From Lachnospiraceae bacterium (GTDB lineage: Bacteria > Bacillota > Clostridia > Lachnospirales > Lachnospiraceae), in assembly GCA_017962225.1 (NCBI GenBank), contig JAGCVT010000070.1, forward strand, positions 1 to 44,441: 44,441 nt of DNA, read 5' to 3'. A model generated the notes under the pieces. The model searched no databases. It was not told where the DNA came from and was given only the letters and a program-made list of their open reading frames with translations. This document shows positions 1 through 8,065 of this stretch, piece after piece (within the stretch, counting starts at the first letter, position 1; every line of letters starts with the position of its first letter). The position numbers and the translations under genes were made by a program.

Positions 1-1
1 G

Positions 2-310
2 GCTGGATTACAGGAAACAGAACCTGTTACATTAACTGCCTCAGAGGATGCGGAAACTGTAAATGAAGCCGGCGAAGTGACGACAGAATCTGAGGTCGAC
101 TCCATAGGAACGAGCCTTCCGCGAAACGATATACAGACCACGACAGAGGCCGGAGACATAGTCCTGTATTCAGGTGACCAGATCGTTGTTTTCTATGGTT
201 CTAATTCCTGGGCGTATACTCGTCTTGGACGTATAACAGATAAGAATGAAGATGAACTAGCTAAAATGCTTGGAAAAGAAGATGTGACGATTTCAATCGA
301 TAGTGAATAA
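2..310 (+). CDS. cyclophilin-like fold protein, C-terminal part (5' end outside window)
   Basis: The frame is open from the first bases of the window and ends at TAA 308-310. The visible part starts with an acidic Thr/Glu-rich linker and then reads GDIVLYSGDQIVVFYGSN and SWAYTRLGRI. These match the C-terminal strands of the small cyclophilin-like domain (cyclophil_like family) found as stand-alone lipoproteins or fused to flavodoxins in Clostridia. The linker suggests a secreted or membrane-anchored protein whose anchor lies upstream of the window. The ATG at 77 is internal and is not taken as the start. A rho-independent terminator follows directly. Biochemical role is unknown; family assignment rests on the core motif only. 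Confidence 0.7.
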   Translation, partial: AGLQETEPVTLTASEDAETVNEAGEVTTESEVDSIGTSLPRNDIQTTTEAGDIVLYSGDQIVVFYGSNSWAYTRLGRITDKNEDELAKMLGKEDVTISIDSE

Positions 311-340
311 TTTCGGAATATAATCTTACTAAAAGCACAT

Positions 341-366
341 AAAAAAGCCCCGATTGGGGCTTTTTA
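341..366. terminator. bidirectional rho-independent terminator
   Basis: A 10-bp perfect stem (AAAAAGCCCC at 342-351 with GGGGCTTTTT at 356-365) and GATT loop lie between the convergent genes ending at 310 (+) and 384 (-). The T run on one strand and the A run on the other allow termination in both directions. Confidence 0.9.
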
Positions 367-383
367 AATTCTCATAAAAGATA

Positions 384-1160
384 CTATTTCTTAGTTTTAA
401 TTCCTGCCACAATTCCGAATGCCAGATAAAAGAGTGTTGTTAAAATCACGAAGATTAAAACAAAATAATTGATTTCCTCACTCCACTTAAAGAGAACTGC
501 CGAACCGGAAAGGATAAGCATTATAAGCGGATAAACAAACGAGAAGCTCGTCACGCCGTCTTTATAAAACTTAAGAAGCATAATTCCGAATACAGGAATT
601 AAGATGAATGCTGCGGCAAATTCTGCGATATAAAAGAGATAAAGCTGAGGTGCCCTTAACTTAAGTGCAATATAGCACACCGGCACGGTCATTGAAAACA
701 GTGTAAGATAAATCACAGAAACTATTGAAGGAAAAGCTTTCTTTTTATCTTCGATGCATTTCTCGACACATCTTACGACCATGGTTGCGATTAAAAATCC
801 GTATGCCGCGAACTGTATCGGAGCTATGGTCATTCCCGTATGCATCATGCCTCCGTAGAGAAGAGCCATTGCAGCGATTACGATTGCTTTGTAATTGTTT
901 TCAAAATCATACAAATCTTTTGAAAAGAGTTTACCGAGCATTCCGATTATCGGTTTTATTGCAAGGACTGTTCCGACGATAAGGCTTATTACCGTTACGC
1001 CGTACGCAACGTAATTAAAATAACTTCCTGATTTTAACGCGTATACTCCGCCTTTATTGTAGCTGAAAATTACGGCTAAAAGACGCTCTATGAAGAGTAT
1101 AACGAAATAGAGTATAAGTCCGATAATCTTAAACTTGTTTCCAAGCATTCCTTTTTTCAT
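384..1160 (-). CDS. polytopic membrane protein, unknown function
   Basis: A 258-residue protein with about eight hydrophobic segments, for example FVILFIERLLAVIF near the N-terminus and YFVLIFVILTTLFYLAFGIVAGI at the C-terminus. It ends in a short basic tail. The start is the ATG at 1160, because GGAGG (1166-1170 on the complement) sits 5 nt upstream. A longer frame to 1220 would run through the preceding terminator and is rejected. I do not recognise a family; no soluble domain, transporter signature or catalytic motif is evident. A terminator at 1183-1217 separates it from the upstream gene, so it may need its own promoter or readthrough. Confidence 0.75.
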   Translation of the reverse strand: MKKGMLGNKFKIIGLILYFVILFIERLLAVIFSYNKGGVYALKSGSYFNYVAYGVTVISLIVGTVLAIKPIIGMLGKLFSKDLYDFENNYKAIVIAAMALLYGGMMHTGMTIAPIQFAAYGFLIATMVVRCVEKCIEDKKKAFPSIVSVIYLTLFSMTVPVCYIALKLRAPQLYLFYIAEFAAAFILIPVFGIMLLKFYKDGVTSFSFVYPLIMLILSGSAVLFKWSEEINYFVLIFVILTTLFYLAFGIVAGIKTKK

Positions 1161-1182
1161 CTCAACCTCCATAAGAATACCG

Positions 1183-1217
1183 AAAAAATAAGGCGGGCGT
1201 GTGCCCGCCTTAAAAAA
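1183..1217 (-). terminator. rho-independent terminator after the PNPOx-like gene
   Basis: A GC-rich 9-bp perfect stem (AAGGCGGGC 1190-1198 and GCCCGCCTT 1203-1211, loop GTGT) is flanked by A runs on both sides, giving a T tract on the minus strand just after the stop at 1222. Confidence 0.85.
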
Positions 1218-1221
1218 CACA

Positions 1222-1614
1222 TTAGAAATTAATTACCTCGGGAGCAGCTGTAAATGATGAGAATGTAGCGGTTGCGTTCTTGAAATAAAGAACTTCTGTA
1301 TTGTCATCATCTTCAGAATACATTCCGCGAAGCATGGGATAAGCATCAAGCATAGCCTTCTTAGCTTCTCTGTTGTCATCGCGTACAAGTTCACCTGCTA
1401 CACGAAGCCATGTGCCTTCGGCAAAGCAGCAAAGCTCTACCTTGGGATTAGCCTGGATCTGCTTTGATACGTCTTTGCTTTTTCCTGTCTGGATGTAAAG
1501 CTTGCCGTCAAAAATATTAACGGTTCCGAATGGTCTTACTCTGGGCTGATCGCCGTCAACCGTGGCAAGATAATAAGTTTCACATTTCTTGATAAAATCA
1601 CATACTTTTTGCAT
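1222..1614 (-). CDS. pyridoxamine 5'-phosphate oxidase-like flavin-fold protein
   Basis: A 130-residue small split-barrel protein. Typical elements are YYLATVDGDQPRVRPFGTV near the N-terminus, KLYIQTGKSKDVSKQIQANPKVELCCF in the middle and a WLRVAGELV strand. This matches the FMN-binding PNPOx-like family common in Clostridia, often annotated as 5-nitroimidazole-antibiotic-resistance-like or general stress protein 26-like; substrate cannot be deduced. The start at ATG 1614 is supported by GGAGG at 1624-1628 of the complement. The frame can be extended to 1770, but that part overlaps the upstream transpeptidase gene out of frame and is spurious. It lies 31 nt downstream of the L,D-transpeptidase stop and may be co-transcribed with it. 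Confidence 0.88.
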   Translation of the reverse strand: MQKVCDFIKKCETYYLATVDGDQPRVRPFGTVNIFDGKLYIQTGKSKDVSKQIQANPKVELCCFAEGTWLRVAGELVRDDNREAKKAMLDAYPMLRGMYSEDDDNTEVLYFKNATATFSSFTAAPEVINF

Positions 1615-1645
1615 AGTGTTAATCCTCCGTGTATGTTTATTTTTA

Positions 1646-2608
1646 TTATTCAGCTTTCCAGGGATTGCCCGGATCGGAGTCTGTGGGATCCCAGTTGTGT
1701 CTCGGATCGTTTCCGTCAATTTTAATAGGTTCGGGTTTTCCGAGAGGTCCGGGGTTGTCCGGATCGTCATAAATTTCTATCTGTGTTCCGACTTCACAGT
1801 TCTCGTATATCCACTGAGCATCTGCTGCACAAAGTCTTACGCAGCCGTGTGAACAAACCGTTCCGAGCCTGTTGTATTCGCCCCAGAGCAGCGTGTCGGG
1901 ATAACGCTTGTAGTACATTACAGAATGGAACCAGATGTGGCCCGTGATTCTTCTGGCGTACTGACCTACGGTTCCTTCTTCGAACTGAAGCCATCTTGCC
2001 TGCTGACCCATCGAATATATTCCGAGAGGTGTTGCGTTGCCGGTTGAGCAGACCATTGCCTTGTAAGGCACTGTATAATTGCCTGCGTCGTCCTTTGAAT
2101 AAATGGTGATACAGCAGGCTTTGCGGTTGATTTTGATGTAATATGTTGCATTTCCCGTGGCAATTTTAGGGGGTGCCGTGGCATTTACAACCTGGCCTTC
2201 GAAAGCCATACGGCCTTCTTTTTTGCCGTATTTTTTATAGTGATTGTAAAGACTGCTTTCTTTTGTGCCGAAAACAGCCACAACATCGGGATAAGCCGCT
2301 GCATAAAAAGTAGCGTCAAAAAGAGTTTTGTCTTTCATGACCTTCACTGTTCCGACCGTTTCTTCGGAGCCGGTGCACACACGTCCTTCTTTTCTTCCGT
2401 AATTGACGTAGTGAGACCAAAGATCCTTTTCGTTGTAGCCGAATGCAGCCTTCAAATCGCCGTATGTATCCGCATAGTAAATCGGATCGAAGATTGTGCC
2501 GTCAGGCATATTTAAAGGCGCTGCTTTTGCCTCGAATTTAAGTACAAACAAAACAGAGACTGCCGTTAAAAGTAAGGTTAGCAGCCTAAAAAAATACACT
2601 TTCTTCAT
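1646..2608 (-). CDS. secreted L,D-transpeptidase (YkuD domain) with two N-terminal repeats
   Basis: A 320-residue protein. Residues 1-29 form a signal peptide ending AKA. Two ~36-residue repeats follow (about 40-76 and 98-133), each of the form FD..YYA..Y.DL..AFG....LW.HY..YGR.EGR, a repeat seen in many cell-surface proteins of Lachnospiraceae. The YkuD catalytic domain occupies about 153-280, with H228 and the signature SHGCVRL (S253-L259; catalytic Cys256). It should form 3-3 cross-links or attach proteins in the peptidoglycan wall. The C-terminus is Asp/Pro-rich (DPDNPGPLGKPEPIKIDGND). The start has AGAGGG upstream. A divergent promoter region precedes it. Confidence 0.93.
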   Translation of the reverse strand: MKKVYFFRLLTLLLTAVSVLFVLKFEAKAAPLNMPDGTIFDPIYYADTYGDLKAAFGYNEKDLWSHYVNYGRKEGRVCTGSEETVGTVKVMKDKTLFDATFYAAAYPDVVAVFGTKESSLYNHYKKYGKKEGRMAFEGQVVNATAPPKIATGNATYYIKINRKACCITIYSKDDAGNYTVPYKAMVCSTGNATPLGIYSMGQQARWLQFEEGTVGQYARRITGHIWFHSVMYYKRYPDTLLWGEYNRLGTVCSHGCVRLCAADAQWIYENCEVGTQIEIYDDPDNPGPLGKPEPIKIDGNDPRHNWDPTDSDPGNPWKAE

Positions 2609-2620
2609 ATCTATCCCTCT

Positions 2621-2679
2621 TTACATTAAATGTAAATAAAATTGTATCATAAACACTCTCATTACACAATTGGTTGTGT
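2621..2679. promoter_or_regulatory. probable promoter of the L,D-transpeptidase with two palindromes
   Basis: On the minus strand TTGTGT (2664-2669 in plus coordinates), a 17-nt spacer and TACAAT (2641-2646) form a plausible sigma-A promoter. The inverted repeat ACACAA-TTGG-TTGTGT (2664-2679) overlaps its -35 box, and TTACATT-A-AATGTAA (2621-2635) lies just downstream of the start point. Both have operator-like placement; the regulators are unknown. Confidence 0.5.
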
Positions 2680-2736
2680 TTCAAAGTTCATGGATTAAAA
2701 TATGACAAAAAAATGAATAAATAATCACTGAAATGT

Positions 2737-2765
2737 TTGCCAAACACAATAGTTTTTGTTATGAT
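2737..2765 (+). promoter_or_regulatory. sigma-A promoter of the type VII secretion locus
   Basis: TTGCCA (2737-2742), a 17-nt spacer and TATGAT (2760-2765) match the consensus at 5/6 in each box. Transcription should start near 2772. This places the in-frame ATG at 2733 inside the promoter and so decides the start of the kinase gene. Confidence 0.7.
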
Positions 2766-2792
2766 TATTACAAAAATATTATGGTGGTTAAA

Positions 2793-4457
2793 GTGGCTAG
2801 AATTGGTTCTTTAATTAGTGGTAAATATGAGATTTTGAAGTATATTAACAAAGGTGGCATGTCGGAAGTATATCTTGCCATGGATGTTAATTTGAATAAA
2901 TCTTGGTGCATAAAAGAGATAAAGAAATCGCAGGGAGATGTTTTTGTCAGAAGCGCCTTAAAAGAAGCCGATTTGATGAAACGATTAGATCATCCCTGCA
3001 TACCGAGAATTGTTGATATTATAGATGGTGGCGAATCCGTTTTTATTGTAATGGATTATGTCGAGGGAGAATCGTTAGAGGAGTTGATAAAGAACCGAGG
3101 CCCTCAACCTGAAGAACTTGTTATTATGTGGGCGGAAAATATTTGTGATACATTGGACTATTTGCATACGCAAACACCTCCAATCATCTACAGAGATATT
3201 AAACCCGCGAATATCATGCTTCAGCCCAATGGATTGATTAAAATAATCGATTTTGGAGCCGCCAGAGAATACAGCCATCATAAAAATGGTGATACGGAAA
3301 ATTTAGGTACAAAAGGGTTTGCCGCACCGGAACAGTTTAAAGGCAATAATCAAACCGATGCGCGTACAGACATTTATGCATTAGGCATAACCATGCATTA
3401 TTTATTAACGGGAAAAAATCCTTCCGAAGAACCATATGAGCTGTATCCTATCAGATATTATAATCAGAACCTTTCTAAAGGATTAGAAAACATAATAAAA
3501 AAATGCACCAGAGAAAATCCGGATGAGAGATATGAGTCGGCAAATGAATTACTTTATAGCTTGTGGCATTATGATGAACTGGATGAAAAACACTTAAGAG
3601 CGCAATACTTTAAACTTGCCGGAGTTGCCTTGTGTTTGGTTCTTACAATAATGAGCTTGCTTGCCGGACTTGCAACAAGGGTTCATTTGTTCAAAAGAAT
3701 TGAAGAAGATTTTAATAAATATATCATGATAGCAGATACGCTGAATGACAAAAACGAGTCGTATACGGTATACAAAGAAGCTATCGATCTTAAAACGTCC
3801 GACAAAGAAGCGTATTTAAAAGTAATTAACCTGTTTAAGGAAGACGGCGTTTTGGATGAAGAAGAGGAAACTAAACTCAGATCGCTTATCAGCGATAATT
3901 TGAGCCAACTGGTTGAAAAAGGCGTTTATTCGGATATCGCTTTTGAGGTGGGCAAAACATACTGGTATTACTATGGATACGGAAGTGAAAATGGAACTGA
4001 TAATGCTCTGATAAGAATGAAAGCGTCAATTCCGTGGTTCGAAAGTGCCATACAATACGGAGATGAAAACTTTAATTCGGATGAGATTGATATTTATTTA
4101 AATATAGCCAAGTTTAACAGAGACATTAATCTTTATTTTGAGGAAGCCAGTGATGCCGGAATGTATGGAGAATACTTTACCAACCTTAGCAGTCTCTATG
4201 ATTATATTGAAAACGAGCAATCCGAATTATTACAATTTGAAGTATATGAATTGATTATTAATAGCGCTGAAATATATTCAAGAAAATTCAAGCAAGACGG
4301 TGTTGAAGAGAAGGACATGGAAAACATATTAAACGATGTAATTGACAGAGTCGATAAAATTGAGCCTTCCAGTGACAAAACAACACTGATTAAGCAAAGA
4401 ATAAAAGAACGAGCACCATATGCGTTAGAATCGGTAAAAAATGCGTATTTAGAGTAA
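2793..4457 (+). CDS. membrane Ser/Thr protein kinase of the T7SS locus
   Basis: A 554-residue protein read from GTG 2793, preceded by GGTGG at 2783-2787; ATG 2781 is an alternative. Residues ~11-260 are a Hanks-type kinase: Gly loop NKGGMSEVYLA (19-29), Lys41, Glu59, YRDIKPAN (133-140; His of HRD replaced by Tyr, catalytic Asp135 kept), DFG 153-155 and APE 178-180. One TM segment (~274-294) leads to ~260 helical, TPR-like residues outside the cell. The active-site residues are intact, so it is probably active. It is the first gene of the island operon, next to two FHA-containing proteins that are natural readers of its phosphothreonines. The topology (cytosolic kinase fold, one TM, external helices) equals that of the EssB/YukC pseudokinase, suggesting it may take that place. 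Confidence 0.88.
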   Translation: MARIGSLISGKYEILKYINKGGMSEVYLAMDVNLNKSWCIKEIKKSQGDVFVRSALKEADLMKRLDHPCIPRIVDIIDGGESVFIVMDYVEGESLEELIKNRGPQPEELVIMWAENICDTLDYLHTQTPPIIYRDIKPANIMLQPNGLIKIIDFGAAREYSHHKNGDTENLGTKGFAAPEQFKGNNQTDARTDIYALGITMHYLLTGKNPSEEPYELYPIRYYNQNLSKGLENIIKKCTRENPDERYESANELLYSLWHYDELDEKHLRAQYFKLAGVALCLVLTIMSLLAGLATRVHLFKRIEEDFNKYIMIADTLNDKNESYTVYKEAIDLKTSDKEAYLKVINLFKEDGVLDEEEETKLRSLISDNLSQLVEKGVYSDIAFEVGKTYWYYYGYGSENGTDNALIRMKASIPWFESAIQYGDENFNSDEIDIYLNIAKFNRDINLYFEEASDAGMYGEYFTNLSSLYDYIENEQSELLQFEVYELIINSAEIYSRKFKQDGVEEKDMENILNDVIDRVDKIEPSSDKTTLIKQRIKERAPYALESVKNAYLE

Positions 4458-4468
4458 AGGGGGAAAAA

Positions 4469-4984
4469 ATGGGAAAAAATAACGATGCGGAAGAAGCAAA
4501 ACGCAAACAGGAAGAAGAAGAAAAGAAAAAAGAAGAGGCCAGAAAAAAGGAAGAAGAAAGACAAAGAAAGATTAAGGAGTATGAAGGGAAAAGAGATTCC
4601 CTGAAACAACAAATCGCGGATAATGATAATAATAAAAAAATACTTGAAGGGAAAATTGAAGCCCTTGAAGCGGCCGTTCAAAAACTAAATACTGAATATA
4701 CCAATCTTGATCTTCTGAGAGATAGTGGGGAGGGTATTTTTCCTACAGAGGTCTTATTGATGGATGAAACTCAGTGGAAAGGGAAAAGGAACAAAAATCA
4801 CCAGGACATCTATCAAAATCTATATATTAACGTAGGATTATACAGAGGAAAGGTGCAGGAAACTATAACTGAAATAGAGAGTAAAATATATGATTTGCGG
4901 AGCGAAGCTGTAACGTATGGAAATACAATAAACAAACTGAAATTAGCTTATAATGAAGTAGTATTGGCACTGATGAAATTATAG
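4469..4984 (+). CDS. helical LXG-partner protein, DUF5082/YwqH-like (Lap-type)
   Basis: A 171-residue coiled-coil protein. The first ~60 residues are a Glu/Lys-rich charged helix (EEEEKKKEEARKKEEERQRK), followed by heptad-like helices and a WXG-like turn TQWKGKRN with W103. This layout and position match the YwqH (DUF5082) proteins encoded before LXG toxins in Firmicutes. Those are small alpha-helical partners (LXG-associated proteins, Laps) that bind the LXG domain and deliver the toxin to the secretion machine. It starts 11 nt after the kinase stop with AAGGGGG as ribosome site. The very acidic/basic N-terminal extension is unusual for the family. Assignment rests on context and pattern, not on a search. 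Confidence 0.6.
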   Translation: MGKNNDAEEAKRKQEEEEKKKEEARKKEEERQRKIKEYEGKRDSLKQQIADNDNNKKILEGKIEALEAAVQKLNTEYTNLDLLRDSGEGIFPTEVLLMDETQWKGKRNKNHQDIYQNLYINVGLYRGKVQETITEIESKIYDLRSEAVTYGNTINKLKLAYNEVVLALMKL

Positions 4985-5004
4985 AGTTCGTAAGGAGAAA
5001 AAAT

Positions 5005-5355
5005 ATGGCGGGTCCGGAAAATATAACTGTATCGAATGAAGACTTGGTCAATTTGCTTAACAAATTAACAAAATTGATTCAAGACGCGGGTGAAATTAAT
5101 TATTTTATAGAAAATTATGACACATATTTGGCTAATTCCGAATCACTAAAACAGTATTATGAAGTATATAATCAGACTTCTTTATTAATGAAAGATTTTA
5201 AGGAATTAGTTGTAAAAGATTATAACTTATTAGAAAACATTAGAAAAAAATATATAGCTAAAGACGAGGAAATCTCCAAAGCTATTGCCGATTGTATGTC
5301 AAGAGGCTCGATGCCGGGCTTTAGCGGAGGCGGTGGAGCAAATTATGGGAAATAG
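5005..5355 (+). CDS. second small helical LXG-partner protein (Lap2/DUF5344-like)
   Basis: A 116-residue, mostly alpha-helical protein lacking Trp, with a Gly-rich C-terminal tail (SRGSMPGFSGGGGANYGK). It begins 20 nt after the previous gene behind AAGGAG and is followed 42 nt later by the LXG toxin. Toxins of this class are usually preceded by a pair of small helical proteins (YwqH and YwqI in Bacillus), and this gene occupies the second slot. No domain can be recognised with certainty. A WXG100-like secretion partner is an alternative reading. Confidence 0.5.
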   Translation: MAGPENITVSNEDLVNLLNKLTKLIQDAGEINYFIENYDTYLANSESLKQYYEVYNQTSLLMKDFKELVVKDYNLLENIRKKYIAKDEEISKAIADCMSRGSMPGFSGGGGANYGK

Positions 5356-5397
5356 TGTATTACGATAATTTTATTCTTTGTGTAGGGGGAAAGCTAT

Positions 5398-6676
5398 ATG
5401 TTACCGGAGAATTATAAAATCAACTCGGATAATATCTTACTATTAAATTCTGAAATAGGAACTGCCCTGGGAAGATGGGTTCAGGAAATGATTAAAGTTT
5501 CCACTTCGGTCAAAGAAGTGGTGGATTTAAATAGTTTTAAAGGAAAGACACCCGATGGTGTAAAAAATTACCTGTCGACTGTTTATACAAGCGGTCAGGA
5601 GGGTTGCCTTCCTATGCATATTTCTGTTCTTGTTCAAGAAACTTTATCCAAAATGCTTGTTTTTGAAAGCGATGTCTGCAGTTATGACAGATCTTGCTTA
5701 TATTTTGGCGAATTTGAAAATTCGAGGGTTGTCTTTAACAAAGAGATGTTTGATGCCTGCAAGCTGCGGACGGATAATATTTCAACCAGTTTCGACGATA
5801 TTCATAAGAGGGTTTTAAGCGCAATAAAAGAGGCGGATGAGGTAGTAAATGTAGAATTCCCCAAGCCCCAAACCAATTCGAATGAATATAACGTAGATCT
5901 TTGTATTACGACCTTAAAAGCAGATATACCCAATATTGAAGAAGGAATTCAGGGATTAGAAGAAAACGAAATAAGCAATCCTGCCAGAATACCCCAATTG
6001 CTTGAAGAGATAAAAGCAATCAGGGAATTAATTGCAGTATATAAAGGTATTGGAGAGGGAATAGTTGCATTTAATCCCACAAGTGTCAAATTAAAGGAAG
6101 CAATAAATAATGCGACTGTTGCTTCGGTAAAAGGGGCAGAATATTTAGAAGAGAATAAAACTGCTATAGAGATTGCTAACGCGACGCATGATGAGAATGT
6201 AAATCGTATTATTCAAGAAGCTGCGGACGCGAGAAGAGAAAGAGGCGTATCATTAGTAGTTAATGGAGTGATTGCAACCGGTATTGGAGTAGCGGCCATA
6301 ATAGTAACATGGGGCGGAGCAACGCCTGTTGTGGTTGCGGCATGGGTATCCGGAGTTGGAAGTGCATTATATGGAACAAGCCAGATTGGGGAAGGTGCGC
6401 TAGATATACATTACGCAAATGCCGGAGATATAAATACGCCCGCGTTTAACTATGTTAGGGATACAGTATTTGGAGGAAATCAGGATTTATATGATTTAAC
6501 AGGCAGTATATGTGTAGATACAGCTTCAGCATTGTTGCCGGTAGGGAAAAAGGGCTCAGTTAACACAGTGACCAGGGTAGTGATAGATTCGGCGGCAAGC
6601 AATACAACCTCGTATGCAGTCGGAAAGGGTTGCGATGCACTTGAAATAAAAGGACCGTATAAAACTGTTCTAATGG
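5398..6676 (+). repeat. long direct repeat, copy A (LXG N-terminal module)
   Basis: This is nearly identical to 19474-20758 by inspection, with long runs of identical bases; copy B carries one 6-nt insertion near its end. Homology stops abruptly after the GCDALEIKGP(Y/F)KT codons, exactly where the toxin domains begin. Confidence 0.85.
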
Positions 6677-7116
6677 CAGGTACAAGTGCAGCGACTTCGT
6701 GGGCAGTTGGCCAATTATACAAAACGCCCAAATATGTTGATATGCCCAATGCCACACAAGATAAATTAGTTCAGAAAGCCACTAAAAATCCCGATGCATC
6801 CACTATGTATATCGGGAAACATGACGGAGGAAAACCTACGGGATATGATTATATCGCTAAGCATGCGGATCCTCCGGGAACATATTTTGAATTAAAGAGC
6901 TGGAATCGTTATGAGATGAAGTACGGTCCGGATGCAATGTGGGAAGTAAATAAAAAGTATTTGGATAATAATGTATACAGTAAAGATGTTGTATTAACAC
7001 ATAAACCCAAAGATTATCTTACTGGCAGCGGCGGTTATTCGAAAGAATTACGATATCTGAGTGGAAATTTTAAATTCCCTGAGTCTGGACAGTATTGGAA
7101 AGCTGTACTTAAATAA
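5398..7116 (+). CDS. LXG-type polymorphic toxin 1 (novel C-terminal toxin domain)
   Basis: A 572-residue modular toxin. Residues ~1-220 are an LXG-like helical secretion domain with SFKGKTPDGVKNYLSTVY at 46-63. Residues ~288-345 are an Ala/Gly/Val-rich hydrophobic segment, followed by a linker (YGTSQIGEGALDIHYANAGD, then NYVRDTVFGGNQ) typical of pretoxin regions in LXG proteins. The last ~120 residues are the toxin: MYIGKHDGGKPTGYDYIAKH, TYFELKSWNRYE, MWEVNKKYLDNNV, VVLTHKPKDYL, GYSKELRYLSGN. That pattern recurs at the C-terminus of several polymorphic toxins, but I know no established activity. It is probably exported by the EssC machine and neutralised by a product of the next two genes. 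The first ~1.28 kb is repeated at 19474. Confidence 0.78.
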   Translation: MLPENYKINSDNILLLNSEIGTALGRWVQEMIKVSTSVKEVVDLNSFKGKTPDGVKNYLSTVYTSGQEGCLPMHISVLVQETLSKMLVFESDVCSYDRSCLYFGEFENSRVVFNKEMFDACKLRTDNISTSFDDIHKRVLSAIKEADEVVNVEFPKPQTNSNEYNVDLCITTLKADIPNIEEGIQGLEENEISNPARIPQLLEEIKAIRELIAVYKGIGEGIVAFNPTSVKLKEAINNATVASVKGAEYLEENKTAIEIANATHDENVNRIIQEAADARRERGVSLVVNGVIATGIGVAAIIVTWGGATPVVVAAWVSGVGSALYGTSQIGEGALDIHYANAGDINTPAFNYVRDTVFGGNQDLYDLTGSICVDTASALLPVGKKGSVNTVTRVVIDSAASNTTSYAVGKGCDALEIKGPYKTVLMAGTSAATSWAVGQLYKTPKYVDMPNATQDKLVQKATKNPDASTMYIGKHDGGKPTGYDYIAKHADPPGTYFELKSWNRYEMKYGPDAMWEVNKKYLDNNVYSKDVVLTHKPKDYLTGSGGYSKELRYLSGNFKFPESGQYWKAVLK

Positions 7117-7166
7117 ATTTAAAGAACAAAACTCTTATAAGGCTCATTGAGATTCGAGGAGACATA

Positions 7167-7589
7167 ATGCTTCATGAAATTTTGATGATAAATATTTTTA
7201 AGAAAAAAATAAAGTTTTATTTTGGCGAAGAAATGAAACCGATTGGGCAATATAAGGATTTTAAATGGAAGGGATCGTTTCGCCTTGAATATAAGTATAT
7301 TCCGCAAAATTATATAATAAGCATTGATCATGAAGCAGGATTATTTATTATATTGATTGATGATGGGGAAAAGTCATCAACTAACTTGGAAAGAAATTCC
7401 AAAGAAAAAAAAGATGAGTTAAATGCCAAAAACATTGATATCGCCGTCAGAGAATTGAAAAGAGTTTTGGATTCAAATAATTTTTCTTTATTTTTTTACG
7501 AAGGTGAAGATCTTTTTGAAAAAAAACCGGATGGAACAATAATTAAACTAAACGATATTTTTGATGGAGATGAATTCGATGCTGAATGA
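7167..7589 (+). CDS. candidate immunity protein to toxin 1
   Basis: A 140-residue acidic, soluble protein with no signal peptide (motifs FKWKGSFRLEYKYIPQNYIISI and LFEKKPDGTIIKLNDIFDGDEFDAE). The start at ATG 7167 has GAGGAG 5 nt upstream. It lies 50 nt after the toxin stop and overlaps the next gene by 11 nt, so the two are translationally coupled. Position immediately after a polymorphic toxin gene is the standard place for an immunity gene. I do not recognise a named family. Confidence 0.55.
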   Translation: MLHEILMINIFKKKIKFYFGEEMKPIGQYKDFKWKGSFRLEYKYIPQNYIISIDHEAGLFIILIDDGEKSSTNLERNSKEKKDELNAKNIDIAVRELKRVLDSNNFSLFFYEGEDLFEKKPDGTIIKLNDIFDGDEFDAE

Positions 7590-8034
7590 AAATTATCTCA
7601 AATACAGAGAAAAATTTCTTAATTATACAAATACAGATATGAATTTGGAATTGGAAAATGACAGCCAAATTTATATTGCTGTTTTTGATCTTCCGTTTGA
7701 CGATAAGGCGGCCGGAGGAAATACATGGACATTGGCTTTAGCGTTCGGACTCAATACACATTTGTATTTTGGGGACGGATCAGTTTTGGTAGATTTAGAA
7801 AAAAACACTGAAGTTATGCAGGCAATGCAATCATTATTTATAAGTGCGCCTCAGGTCTTAGATAAGATGAAATTGACTGATGATGTTTCTTTTTATGAAA
7901 GCAAAAATGTTAGAGCATACTTGAAGACGAGAAAGGGCGTTTATTATTCCGAACTGACTGACAAGACAAGCGAAGAAAGATTTCTGGCTATGTTAATCAA
8001 TAATGTAATGGATTCTATTACAAAGAGCGTATAA
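7579..8034 (+). CDS. second candidate immunity protein of the toxin 1 cluster
   Basis: A 151-residue soluble protein. ATG 7579 is chosen over the upstream TTG/ATG codons because GGAGA (7566-7570) lies 8 nt before it. It includes an Ile/Val-rich core (SQIYIAVFDLPFDDKAAGG) and a NTWTLALAFGLNTHLYFGDGS segment. No known domain is recognised. It is coupled to the previous gene by an 11-nt overlap. It could be the true immunity factor, a second one acquired from another toxin, or an accessory chaperone. Confidence 0.5.
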   Translation: MLNENYLKYREKFLNYTNTDMNLELENDSQIYIAVFDLPFDDKAAGGNTWTLALAFGLNTHLYFGDGSVLVDLEKNTEVMQAMQSLFISAPQVLDKMKLTDDVSFYESKNVRAYLKTRKGVYYSELTDKTSEERFLAMLINNVMDSITKSV

Positions 8035-8065
8035 CTATATTTTGATAAATTATAAGGAGAAAATC

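Noticed and set aside
2733..2792. Upstream in-frame ATG codons (2733, 2781) as the kinase start
   Set aside because: ATG 2733 lies inside a good promoter (TTGCCA-17-TATGAT) and has no ribosome site. ATG 2781 also has none; GTG 2793 has GGTGG at proper spacing, although 2781 is not excluded.
4202..4681. Minus-strand open frame rich in Phe/Leu
   Set aside because: It is the antisense shadow of the Glu/Lys-rich coiled-coil gene, spans two real genes and has no ribosome site.
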